64,000 nt of DNA from Cocos nucifera. Lineage: Eukaryota > Streptophyta > Magnoliopsida > Arecales > Arecaceae. The position numbers and the translations under genes are program-made. Each line of letters opens with the position of its first letter. Position 1 is the stretch's first letter. Below are positions 1 to 10,886 of this stretch, piece by piece. The DNA lies in contig QRFJ01000299.1 of assembly GCA_006176705.1 (NCBI GenBank), positions 496,001 through 560,000 of the forward strand. Reading direction: 5' to 3'. The notes below the pieces were generated by a model. That model did no database searches. It saw only the letters and a program-made list of their open reading frames with translations, and was not told the DNA's origin.

Positions 1-2026
1 TTGGTGTACAATAGCTTCTCTTCAGTAGATGAGTCTTAAGTCTACGGTGTGGAGACACCAGAGCGAGAGTACAGATACTCGTTAGAGAACGAGGGCACTA
101 AGCATGACCACCTTGAGTAGTCATTAGGGAGTCTACCTTCTCGTCAATGACTGACTCGATGCTGCAGTAGGTGTGTCTGGTTCTTTGACTGAGATGCATC
201 GACAGTTCACCTTGAGGGTGTTATAGTTTGACTACACCATTAACTCGATCTCCTAGCCATATGGAACCCTGAGGTGTATGTTGGCTATGACATGTTCATT
301 GTAGGAACTGGGATGACGTCAAAATGGATAACTATCTACCTCGGTGTAGAGGAGCAGCCCTATGATGATCATGAGAATCAAGTCCAAAATCCATGGCCAT
401 GGTAGAGTGAAATACTAGAAAGAGTTTCTATTTAGATTTCACATTGGACTTTTGATGAACGAATGATTACATCATATGACAGAGACTAGGGTTTGACGAG
501 TTCACCTTAACCCTAATCTGATCGGGGCTCAAGATAGAAGAACTGAATCACACAGGTAGCTGCACCAAGAGGTTCGCATTCAGCTCTGATGGGTTGCCAC
601 CATATACTGCTAGGTGTCACTGGTGGATTTTGGGAGCAATTAGAATGATTTAGATGATCGATCATTCTAGCTGTTCGAATCAGAAGAGTTCTGATCCATC
701 GAAAGGAGTTTCGATGATGTCGATGATAGAGATCATGACATATCTCATTACCATACAGAACTGAACCTAACTGGGTCACACAAACAAGGGTTTGAATCTG
801 GTGATCATCAATTGAACTGATCTAGTTCAATTGATCTGAATGAGATTCAATTAGGTTCAAGGAAATCGTGCTAGCACTCGATTGAACCTAACGTTCTTCT
901 TTTGCTATCATAAATAAGTTGTCCTGTCTGAGCCAAAGGAGTTTGTGCTCAAACAGAGGCCTTCATATGGTCTGACTGGAGGTTGTCCAAGTCAGAAAAG
1001 GTTGTCTTATTTGTAAGACACTACCTGCCATTTTTGGTCACCTACCATTTCTTGTTCTTTGACTTTGGTCAAAAGTCTACCTTTGACTGGTCAAACGTTG
1101 ACCATTGACACTTTGACTTTTGACCACATGTCATGCACCTATTGGAGAGCTGGTGGGGGCCTGTCCCCCTACCAGAACCTGGCAAGGAGAAGGGCGCATG
1201 CCACCCTAGGCGTGTGCCCAAGTTGGAGGCGCCTAGGAGTCCTTGTTGGACAAGGACTCCACCTCTCTTTTGGATTCCAATTAGAGTTCTCCCTAAAACC
1301 AACTTTGACTGATCTTAGGCGCCCTCTAAGTAGAAATCCAGGGGTCTCTATTTCCACCAATCAGATTTAGATCTGATTTCACAAAGGGTTGTGATTGGTT
1401 GGGAGGAAGAGGAGTTGGATCACGCTTAGTCTATAAAAAGGACCCTGCGCCCAACTCAGTTAAGAGATTCAATTGAGAATTGAAAACCCCACGCCCCAAG
1501 GCTGCCTCTCCCCTCCTCCTCCATGCCAAAGCTTCTTCTCCTTCTCCTCTCCACGTCCAAAAGAGTTTTGGACCTTGGTTGGTGCGATCCAGATCAAAGA
1601 AAGGCGATCAAAAGTAAGAAGGCTGCACTACTGCAAAAGGACAACTGCTGATCTTCAAAAGAAGTTTTGAAGATCCTCCAAATCAGATTCAGATCTAATT
1701 TTTTGAGATGTGATAGAGAAGAAGAGGATCTCCAGATCCAGCCCAAGTGGATACCGGTAAAGGCTAGACGCTTGCGTGGCTAGATCCAGAACCTTCCGCT
1801 GCAATCAGGATCATCAACAGGGTAATAGGATTATCCAAATCAGGTAAATTAAATTTGATTTAATTTATTTTTATTTTATTTTTATTATTAAAATAATAAA
1901 ATCAGATCTGAAATATTCCAAATCTGATTGGGATCGAGAGAAAAAATTTTTGAAATATATCTCTCGATCTGATCAGATTTGAATGAACCTGATCCAAAAA
2001 ATTAGGATTTTCCTTCAAATATAACA
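1..2026 (+). mobile_element. LTR fragment (family X), cut by the window edge
   Basis: No host gene is visible here. The stretch has LTR structure: a CCAAT-like attggtt near 1394, a TATA box (tataaaaag) at 1432-1440, a pyrimidine-rich leader, and an end near 2026 (ataaca). The segment from about 1600 to 2026 resembles 62355-62810, for example the shared ggctagatccagaacctt and aaatcaggtaa, so both are copies of one LTR family. No primer-binding site follows, so it may be a solo or truncated LTR. The short ORFs inside it have no recognisable protein. Confidence 0.55.
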
Positions 2027-3189
2027 TGTTGAACAATAATATTAGTATAGCATTAATAAATAGTCTCTAATATGTCCACTAATCAATTGATGAGTCTATC
2101 GTTATGCAATGCAATAAACAAAAGCAATAAGATATAAACATCTAGAAAATATTATGTAATAAATTCTACAACATGAATTACATTCATAAATAATTAAGGA
2201 TGAACAATAGTCGTAGATCCGATCTCTTGTTCGAACCTTAGTGTTAATCCAAAAATCTAAAAGAAGAATAAAGTAGATGATGGTGGTACCTTAGGGCTTA
2301 AAGTTAGAACCTTAGAGAGACATATCAAATTCTATTCGCTCAGAAGCCAAGCCAACTCCGTGCCTAAGACAGCCAACTCCATGCCTGAGACATCCGGCTT
2401 GGGTCCTCCCCCAGTCGACTTGATCACGACCCGAGCTGGCTCGGCTATGTATTCGAGCTGGCTTGACTGTGTGCCATCCCCTCGATCACCCCCTCTCTCG
2501 ATCTCTCTCACCGGCAATGATGGTGAGGCTAAACCCCTTCCTTCCAGCTTTTCCATCTCTCGATCTTCCTATCTCCCTCTCTCGATCTTCCTCGTTGACG
2601 ACGGCGATGAGGCCGGACCCCCTCCCTTCCTCCCTCCCTTCCTCCCACTTTCGATCTCCATTATCGACGATCGACGAGCGACCGGCCCTCCATCTCTCAA
2701 TCTATCGATCTCCATCTCAGTCTCTCTGTTTCTTAGTTTCAGATCCCAAAATTGGATCCGACCTTTCGGGATCCATTAGGATCCGATCTGGTACTTCAAG
2801 TACAGACCCATCGGATATTCAGATTTGGATCCAGTACCAATAATTAAAATTAGATCCAAATCTAAATATCTAGATTTCAATCCAAACCCAATCCATTGAC
2901 AGATCTAATCCATAGCCACTGTCATGGCATAGCCCAATGCTACCACCATGGCACCGTCCAAAAATTATGGCATGCAGATAATTATAATATTTATAATAAA
3001 TATTTATAATATTTATTATAAATATTTTATAAAATTATATATATATGATTAATAAATAATACTATAAAATTAAAAAAAATTATACCTATGGCTATAGAGA
3101 GTGGGTCATACCGAAAGCTCCGAGGGTCGCGACGATGATGCTAGAGGAGGACGATGGCACTAGAGGTAACCTACGAAATAAAAGCAAGA
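2027..3189. other. Intergenic, no gene recognised
   Basis: AT-rich sequence with a pyrimidine-rich, tctctcgatc-like low-complexity block at about 2460-2720. The open frames there on both strands are composition effects. I see no domain, RNA gene or element end. Confidence 0.5.
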
Positions 3190-3790
3190 TAGTGAGATAG
3201 AGAAGAGAGAGAAAAAAAAAAGAGAGAGAGCAGGGCAGGGGCAGGAGGGGGAAGAGGGCCGCAGGATGGCTGGGGGTGCAGGATGTGGCCCCCGGGATGG
3301 TCGGGGGGGGGAGGCGGGGACTGGGGGGTGGCAGGATGGTGGGGAGGGGCGGCTGGGGATAGAGGGAAGGAGGGGCAGCCGGGGGGAGGGTGGGGGGTGG
3401 GGGGGCCGGGTGGTGGTTGGCGGATGGTGGGGAGGAGCGGCCGGGGATGGGGGGAAGGAGGGGCAGCTGGGGGTAGGGTGGTGGGGCCGAGTGTGGGGTG
3501 GCAGAGAGGGGCGACCGGGAGATGGGGGCTACGGGGTGGTAGGGTGGCGAGGAGGGGCGGCTGGGGATGGAGGAAAGAGGGGCGGCCGAGGGGAGGGTGG
3601 GGGTAGGGGCCGGTGGGGTGGCGGGTGGCGGGGAGGGGCGGCTAGAGATGGGGGGCTGGAGGGAGGAGGGGTGGTGCCGACCAAGGGGGAAGGAGGGGCG
3701 GCACCGATCGAGGGGGAAGAAGCCTCACCGACAATGGAGAGGAGGAGAAGAGACAGAGAGAGAGATCGAGCACGCATGGAAGAAAAATAG
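3190..3790 (+). repeat. G-rich degenerate minisatellite
   Basis: The plus strand is almost pure purine with very strong G skew. It is built from irregular copies of a unit like ggggaggggcggccggggat with runs of three to eight G. It starts after a gagaga tract at about 3190-3230 and ends with another gaga tract near 3740-3765. The long Gly/Arg or Pro/Ser frames it produces are low-complexity artefacts. The G runs make quadruplex formation plausible (inference). Confidence 0.8.
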
Positions 3791-3817
3791 AAAAAATTTA
3801 AAAATTTTTAATCTAAC

Positions 3818-5276
3818 TTATGACAGCGGTTATAGAACCGCTGCCACAGATCTACGATAGCGGTTATCTAAAATCAAGCAGCGATTTTTGATAACCGCTG
3901 TCGTAGGTTGAAAATAATTTTTTTTTTTATTTTTTCTCTAAATATTATATAATTTTAAAATTTAATATCCATCTTCACCATTCATTATCTAAACAATTAT
4001 CATTAGAGTGTCGTCACAAAAGATCGCCTCGATCTGATGGCCCTAGCTTCATCAATTAAAAAAATTTGATTTCGATAATCACGAATGACGATGCGATGAT
4101 CTGATAGATGAAGATCTTCGATGAATTCAAAAATCTGCAACGATAATCTCAATGATGTTTATAGTATACTATCAAAATTTTCCTTCAATCAGATATCATT
4201 ATCATGGTCAATTTAGTATGGAATGATTTCGATCGTTAACTTAGAAACAGACGATCAAAGGGTTAAATGGCATCCAATTATGAGATAATTTTTTAGTTAA
4301 ATGATCTTTGTTATAATTTTAAATATTTTATACGATGATGATAGTAAAATTTAAATCATTTTCATATAAACTATTTATGTTAAGCAGATATTGCAAAAGC
4401 ACGAGCATAACAACCAGTAAAGTTTCAGAATGATTATCAGAAGACGTATAGTTTTAAATCATTCTTCATCTCACGAGTTGAATTTTTTAATCACTATCAT
4501 AAAAAATAATTAAAGTAGTAGCTAAGATCATTTATAAAAAAAATTATCTCATAATCGAATACCGTTTGGTTCTTTGATCACTCATTTATCATTTAACGGC
4601 CGAAACTAATCTATACTTATTGACCAAGATAACGATATTCGATTGAAGTAAAATTTTTATAGTACGCTACAAACATCACCAAGATCATCATTACAGATTT
4701 TTAAATCCATCGAAGGTCTTTATCTATTAGATCATCGCATCATCGTTCGTGATTGTCGAAATCAAATTTTTTGATCGATAAAGCTAGGGTCATTGGATCG
4801 AGGCGATCTTTTGCGACGACACTCTAATGATAATTATTTAGATAATGAACGATGAAAATAGATATTAAAATTTAAAATTATATAATATTTAAAAATATAT
4901 ATATATATATGACAGCGGTTAGAAAAAAATATATGGCAGCGGTTACAATTAACCACTGCCACAAATAAGCTTATAGCAGTGGTTTCTACTAACCGCTGCT
5001 ATAGGTCCAACTTATGGCAGCGGTTACAATGAACTGCTGCTATAGGTTAACCTATGGCAGTAATTTTTTATAACCGCTGCTATAGGTCTGACCTATGGCA
5101 GCAATTTTCATTATCCACTGCTATATGTCGGACCTATTTCAGCGGTTGTAAAAATCGCTGCCATAGGTTCAACCTATAGCAGCGGTTAACGAAAATCGCT
5201 GTCGTAGGATCTATGGCAGTGGTTTCAAAAATCGCGGTCATACTATGCGCTGCCATAGATCATTTTTATAGTAGTG
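3818..5276. mobile_element. CACTA-like non-autonomous foldback transposon
   Basis: The right end reads tttttatagtagtg at 5263-5276, the reverse complement of a CACTA-type terminus (cactac...). Next to it are many subterminal copies of a gcagcggtt motif in alternating orientation. A second, smaller cluster of the same motif lies at 3818-3905. Between the clusters are two long imperfect inverted arms, about 3940-4385 and 4440-4893; for instance gagtgtcgtc...aaaagatcgcctcgatc on the left is matched in reverse near 4780-4840. There is no transposase. The left CACTAC terminus was not found, so the left boundary is uncertain. Confidence 0.6.
4908..5262. repeat. Subterminal alternating repeats of the CACTA-like element
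   Basis: About nine forward (ggcagcggtt-like) and eight reverse (aaccgctgcca-like) motif copies alternate at roughly 20-25 bp steps, so each neighbouring pair can form a small hairpin. In En/Spm-type elements such subterminal repeats are transposase binding sites; that role here is inferred from family knowledge. Confidence 0.7.
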
Positions 5277-6169
5277 TTTACCTTTCTAATTCTCCATTTT
5301 ATTTTTTTTCCTATTAACTATTTGCCATCCATCACTATTAATCTATCGGCTCTCCAACATTCATCACTATGCTCACCAAAGTTGAGCATGGCTCCCCTAA
5401 AAGTATTAGAATCCCACCCATTAGTAGCATCATATCTCATTCTTCGCTCACTCTCGAACTCTCTTTCTCACTTTCTCTCTCTTCTTATCTCTTTTTTCAC
5501 TCTCTCTTGTGTCGATTGGACCCCACCAAAGTGTCCCTCCCATGTATTCCTTATTCAACACTAGTAACAGGTCTTAAACTGCTCTATTGAGCACACAACA
5601 TGTCAATTCCTACCCTGGTCTTCATGGACCATTAGACCCTACCTTGAATAGCCTTGTCATGTTATCTTTACCCTAATCTCACTCTCATTTCATGATTTGA
5701 CCAATTGGATTATAAGATTAGATCAACTCAGGGCCAATGAATCTCACCACCTAACCAGCGATTTCCCTTCCTTCAACTCTTCCTCCTATTTTTCTACAAT
5801 TGTTTGTTTCTTCTTTATAATATTTTGCTAATCGCGGGACTTGATTCTATATAAATTATTTGGACAAGCAAATATGCAGCAATAGATTTATAATCTAGTC
5901 TTTAAAGCAACATAACACTCTAATCATTTTATTTATCCAATTTTCGTAACTAGTATGGTTTAGGTAGGATGGGAAGATCCATGATTAGAGGTAGTATGAG
6001 CATCAAAATTTAAAAATTAAAAAATTATTAAATAATTAAATAGTATTACATAGGGTAATCATACATGAGCTGATTTTTTGATTATGTCAAATATTAATTT
6101 TAAATTAATAGGATATATTTGGTATATCCTTGGATAGATTGGCTTGCCTTATTTGGTCTTTACTACCTA
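5277..6169. other. Intergenic, no gene recognised
   Basis: AT-rich sequence with a serine/leucine-rich pyrimidine tract at about 5440-5520. No conserved domain or repeat boundary was seen. Confidence 0.5.
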
Positions 6170-6790
6170 TAGAGGCAACAATCTCCATCGCTATAAGAAA
6201 ATTGACCGTTAGTAGCAATTGAGACCATCATTAAAAGTTTAAGCAGCTACTAAACCTATTTTATGGTGCCCGATAGTGATCGCCACACTTGTCACTAAAA
6301 ATTGTCTCACTAAAATAGTTAGTGACCAAAAATGTAAATGCCACTAAAATAGCTCTTTAGTGGCGGCTGGATCTTGATCACTAAAACAACAAAGTTTAGT
6401 AGCAGTCTAGAGTGGTTTCCATAAAAGAATATTTAGTGGTGGCCATGATGGGGTCACAAAGGGATGCATTTTGTGGCTCCTATAGGTGAGCACCACTAAA
6501 AGTTGTTTTAGTTGCCACAACCATAAAATCATGATATTTAGTGGCCCCTTAGTATTGACCACCACTAAATATGAAACTTTAGATGATAGCCCATTGTGGC
6601 CACCATTAAATATCTTCATTTGATGACTAATATTTTTTAATCACCACTAAAATACTTTTTGTATAGTGTCATCCCTGGTTGCCTCTAAAGATACTATGTA
6701 ATGACTAAATTTTTGCACCCGCTACTAAAAGTACTATATGATACTTAGTGTTGACCGCCACTAAAAGTAGTCACTAAAACTCATCTTTAT
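6170..6790. repeat. Array of short inverted motifs (tagtggc / ccactaaa)
   Basis: The motif pair ttagtggc and gccactaaa recurs many times in both orientations over about 600 bp, in the style of the subterminal region of a second CACTA-like or other DNA transposon. No terminal inverted repeat, target duplication or transposase was identified, so the element type is left open. Confidence 0.5.
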
Positions 6791-6825
6791 TGTAATATAT
6801 GCATGGTCACCTATATATCCATATA

Positions 6826-6935
6826 TACATGCATGCATGCATTCATTAGTGTGTATACATATGTATGTATGTATGTACATATGTATGTGTGTGTATGTGG
6901 GTATGTATGTGTATGTGTATGCATATAAGTTTATT
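6826..6935 (+). repeat. Microsatellite (atgc)n / (atgt)n
   Basis: A catgcatgcatgc run is followed by imperfect tatg/tgtg tetranucleotide repeats up to about 6930. Confidence 0.9.
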
Positions 6936-7679
6936 TTTCATGTATGAATGATTTTGTTTTGCATGGAAAGTGATAGTTTCATCGTGTGATCACCTATATG
7001 AGCATTTATGTTTCCTTATGTATATATTCTTCATTTATTGATGATTTGATTTGTATGGAATTGATATCTATATTAATTCTATAAAAAATACAATTTTGAA
7101 TTATATTTTATTTGGTGAGCAAGAATTGAATTATGTATAACCAGATGGTTGGGTATTGTATTTTGGACCAAACATATCATTATCGATCACCCTACCATGG
7201 GCAAGAAATGTGATGCTATTAAGGGCCCTATCTCAGACATGACACTATTGATTGCAATTATCATTAGTGAGAAACATGACCATGGTTAGCCTAAAGCCAA
7301 AAATAATATATTTTCAAGCAAATTGTAAAAATAAGTATAAACTCCGAGCTAATCTCGATAAAGAGGGAGAGGGCATGTTCATCTTTCGAAATGGTGGACT
7401 GATGCCAATTGGGGGTTGGAGGGACCTCTGGATCATATTGGATTGATTTGGTAACTTAGAGAACCAAACTAAAAAATTTTAATGAAGAGGAGGTGTGAGT
7501 AAAAATTGATGAAACTAAGCAGATGTTTTTATAATTTTTCAATTTTTTTTACTCGACTAACTCAATTTTTATGGTGTTTAATTAAAGTTAAGAATGATTA
7601 ACTTCCACGGTATAAATAAATGAGATTGAATCATCTTTAATCCCAATTCAATAATTACATTCCTACAAATATATAATCT
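6936..7679. other. Intergenic, no gene recognised
   Basis: AT-rich. A 64-codon plus-strand frame at 7252-7446 has no recognisable motif and I do not call it a gene. Confidence 0.45.
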
Positions 7680-8100
7680 AACCATTCTAGAATAGTATAT
7701 CTCCTAACCGTATGAGATCTCCTCAATTCTCCAGATTCAAACACATTATCATTATGATGTGAATTTTAATTTGGATCAGGTTTAGCAATAGTTTCTTTGA
7801 GGATTGGAGTGCCAATATCTATTTGATGTGCTACAATATCAGATGGAACGTCTCCTGGTATTGTGATAACAAGCAAAGTTTCCTACAATTTTCACATGAT
7901 TGGATCATCCTCAATAACTATAGTGGTGGGATGATAATAATCCAAGACCCTTAAACCATTCTCGATGTACCGTAAAGAAAAACTGATAGTTCGAGGATCC
8001 CATTTCTTTTCATATGGGTTTTATAGCGAGGACAAACCCAAAGATGTAGACATGCCAAACTAGGTTTTGTATCTATCCCCAACTTGTAGGAGGAGTTTTA
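7680..8100 (-). pseudogene. Decayed Ty1/copia pol fragment (end of integrase and linker)
   Basis: Read on the minus strand, the stretch near 8095-8020 gives KPSL..LHLWVCP, matching the copia integrase tail (usually KPSL.HLRIWGCP). Near 7735-7700 it gives SGELRRSHTVRR, matching the RRS.RVR.P linker before reverse transcriptase. Stops and frameshifts separate the pieces. No LTR of this copy was seen. It is an old fragment, not an expressed gene. Confidence 0.5.
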
Positions 8101-9379
8101 GGTACAGCTTATCAGGTCTAGAATATGCATAGCTTTTCTTCGGGCATCAACTAACAAAAGTAAGTGTAAAAATAGATTACTAATCATCATCCTAACCTAA
8201 CCAAGTCCATAGGATGTTACCATGCCATTTTGTTGAAGCTTATTTAGCACCGTGTCCGTGCGTTATTCTATTCTATGAATCTAGCAACAACCCTGGATTG
8301 GACCTCAAAACTTCAATTTTTCTGCTGCAATAGCCGATACGCACCAAATCAGTGATTTACCAACTACGCTCAGTTATAGAATACAAGTCTTTTGAGGAAA
8401 AATGAGGTTAGTGAGACACTTCCCCCACTAGAGTATTACTAAATTATGATTGTATTTGCTACATGGTTTGTCTTTATGCAGGTCCAGCGAAAGAGAAGTT
8501 GAAGTGCTGTGACCTGTCTATATTGCTACGGGTATTGTGTTGTTTCCAAATTCAAAACCCGGCTTTAACAACTGTGTTCGACGTGTACATTGCATGGGCT
8601 GCGAGTGCAACCTCAATATATCACCGTTCTTCGCATATTTTGTCCGATCCCCCAGTAGAACTCTCGACCACAAAGAGTTTGGGAGCTAGCTTGGGAGCGG
8701 AATAGCTTGTTGTTTCTCTCCTTTCACAGATACCAAATTGTAATGGCAAACAGTGCGTCCGATGCTTTGGAGGTCTCGGTAAGCCGATGTTTTTGTCTCC
8801 ATGAGTGCCATAGGTCATGTGTGTCCCTTGGTAGCTCATGCGCAACGGATCCTACATACATGTCCCACCGCTTCGGTACCATAACTGAAGCAAAAGCATG
8901 GCCATGTGGCATGCAGGTCCTCTCTCTCACACTCCCTGGCTTTAACAACGAGATCGATGGATGTCCCTACTACAACTTGCTTTTAGTGAGTCCAGAGAGA
9001 CCGTGACCTTGTAGCTATAGCTGTTATTGAATCCCTTGTTCATACTCTAGATGCAACTAGGAATAGTACGTATCTTGTCAACCTTCTAAAGATTGTTCAT
9101 TTTCTATCAAAATAAAGACTTTACTCTTAAAAACTAATTTCGAACCTTCCTAACAACTACTAGTATTTCAAATATCAAGCAACCACAGAGAGGTAGTCAT
9201 CATGAGGATGTGAGCACCTACCATGCTCACAAATAGGAATTACCAAGCCACTCTCAAGCCATGCTTTGGAGCAATGAAGAGTCTTGACGCTAGCTTACAA
9301 CAAGTAGCATGCCAAATTGCTGGAATCTCAACTACTGGAATACCTACACAATCTACATCTTAGTTGGCCAGCCCGGTTA
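8101..9379. other. Intergenic, no gene recognised
   Basis: Open frames of 74-99 codons lie at 8463-9006 on both strands, but none shows a domain, codon bias or splice context I can defend. A sequence like ttcaaatatcaagcaaccacagagaggtagtcatcatg near 9165 is loosely repeated near 9450. Confidence 0.4.
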
Positions 9380-9700
9380 GCTAGATGATTATCGCCTTCC
9401 ATATAAATGTGTTTGAATTGGATGGTTTCATAGGAACTTCCAAAATTCCAAATATCGAGCAACCAAAGATGGTGGTCACAATCATGTTTTAAACCAATGG
9501 ATAACAATCATTAAATCACCCTTAACACATATATAGATGGCATGAAGAGGTTGGTCTACACAGCATATACCATTTCGAACTACTAGAAACTCACTAGTAG
9601 GAACAATAACCAGGATAGAGCTGACTGCCTCAAGCCACAAGAAGATATCCCACGGTGATCTTGCTTGGATGAGAAAGCCAGCCCCAAGGCACATGAATGA
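9380..9700 (-). pseudogene. LINE-type (RVT_3) RNase H fragment
   Basis: The minus-strand frame 9694-9482 ends with VKGDLMIVIHWFKT, which resembles the (V)EGDSxxVIxWI motif of the RNase H-like domain found in plant non-LTR retrotransposons. After a frameshift near 9485 the next frame gives FKHIYMEGDNHLANRAG, matching the H.....N..AD.LA tail of the same domain. The order is right and the spacing normal. It has no start, no RT in front of it and at least one frameshift, so it is a relic. Confidence 0.5.
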
Positions 9701-10529
9701 ACCTTAGTCAACCACACCATGAAGGCTGTTATTCAAGGTCCTTGATAGCATGTGAAACATCCTTAAATTATTTTCGAGTTTAACTTGAACTGGAGTTTGC
9801 TTTCTCAACCTTGGCCTCTTTTCGACTTGTTTTCCTCTTTCGGTCCCTCCGATTGAGAACTTCCGTAATACTTTCGACTCTTCTTGCAAACCCTTCCACA
9901 CATTTGCTTTACAGGCTGCACACACTTTGAATCTATCATGTCTTGCAAGATCTAATTTGTTTCTTGCTATATGTTGATCTTGATTCAGTTTTTACGTCCA
10001 CATGCAGGACATAAGAATTTAATTTTAAAAAATCCGCATGTAGGGTGTCTTAGGCATAGCCACTTGAAAATATAAAAACCTCCGGTCTTTAAACGTACAG
10101 AGATTATTTCAAACTCTGCTTCAGCAATTCAAACACTCTTTCGTTTCCTCGGCAGCTCAGTTGATTGCTTCAACTCTCACAAAGAATCTTTTCGGATTAT
10201 TCATCAAAATGTCATGCCTCAGCAGCCAAGAATCATCTTTCGTGATGCACATATTCTTGACCTTGTCAATAGCACAAAGCACAGCATCCTGGGAAACCTC
10301 AAGACCCATTCCAATAATTTATAGAGAACCAAATTACTATCAAAATGCATGAGATCCCAAAAAATAAAAAAGAAATAAAAGGGACCCCTAATTTATGTAC
10401 CTAGATACGTGGAGGACAAATAAATGAGCCACTTGGCGATAAGTTTGAAACGTAATGAACTTTCCTGCATGCAACCGTAGGACTATGGACAAGGAAAAAG
10501 GTTGTTAACACTTGCTCTATTGCATTGGC
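9701..10529. other. Downstream flank of the GT90 gene
   Basis: This holds the probable 3' UTR and terminator region of the minus-strand GT90 gene. I cannot place a poly(A) site. The 73-codon minus frame at 9925-9704 has no recognisable domain. Confidence 0.4.
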
Positions 10530-10886
10530 TTAGACACTTTGGCTCTCCCAAGCTCTTTGCTCCCACTTCTCCACTTGCTTTATGGCATTAGCGGTCCTCC
10601 TCGCTAACATCTTGAGCTCCACTGGACTGAAGGGTGGAGGGAGCGTGCATGGGGCTGAATCATGAGGGGACTTCACCATGGAGTCCATCATAAACTTTTT
10701 CACAAGACCTTCTGCGGGGCAAGCCATGGACTCAGAGCACAATTCCATGGCATTGGGTGGTCTGGTAGGCTTATATCTCAAGAGCTTGGCATATTCGGTT
10801 AACAGATGGAGCATGTAATCATAGACATATTCCATCTTCACTTCCTCTTGAATGAAGCTGCTTGCCTCCTTTCCTATAGCCTGCGC
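10530..10886 (-). CDS. GT90 gene, last exon (exon 6)
   Basis: Acceptor cctgagcag, then AQAIGKEASSFIQEEVKMEY, followed by ELCSESMACPAEGLVKKFMM and a final NAIKQVEKWEQRAWESQSV and stop. This is the standard C-terminus of plant GT90 proteins, and it follows HKQK of exon 5 in phase 0. There is no KDEL-type retention signal. 119 codons including stop, intact. Confidence 0.92.
   Translation of the reverse strand, partial: AQAIGKEASSFIQEEVKMEYVYDYMLHLLTEYAKLLRYKPTRPPNAMELCSESMACPAEGLVKKFMMDSMVKSPHDSAPCTLPPPFSPVELKMLARRTANAIKQVEKWEQRAWESQSV

Noticed and set aside
1624..1640. cactactgcaaaagg as the left end of the CACTA-like element
   Set aside because: It lies within an LTR of family X, 2 kb from the element, and the following bases do not match the right terminus.
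2332..2843. Three overlapping frames of 74-139 codons
   Set aside because: Low-complexity tctctcgatc-type sequence; no domain and open on both strands because of composition.
3266..3860. Gly/Arg-rich and Pro-rich frames up to 174 codons
   Set aside because: Products of the G-rich minisatellite in every frame; not proteins.
8463..9006. Overlapping plus- and minus-strand frames of 74-99 codons
   Set aside because: Open on both strands, no motif, and no splice or promoter context that would favour one.
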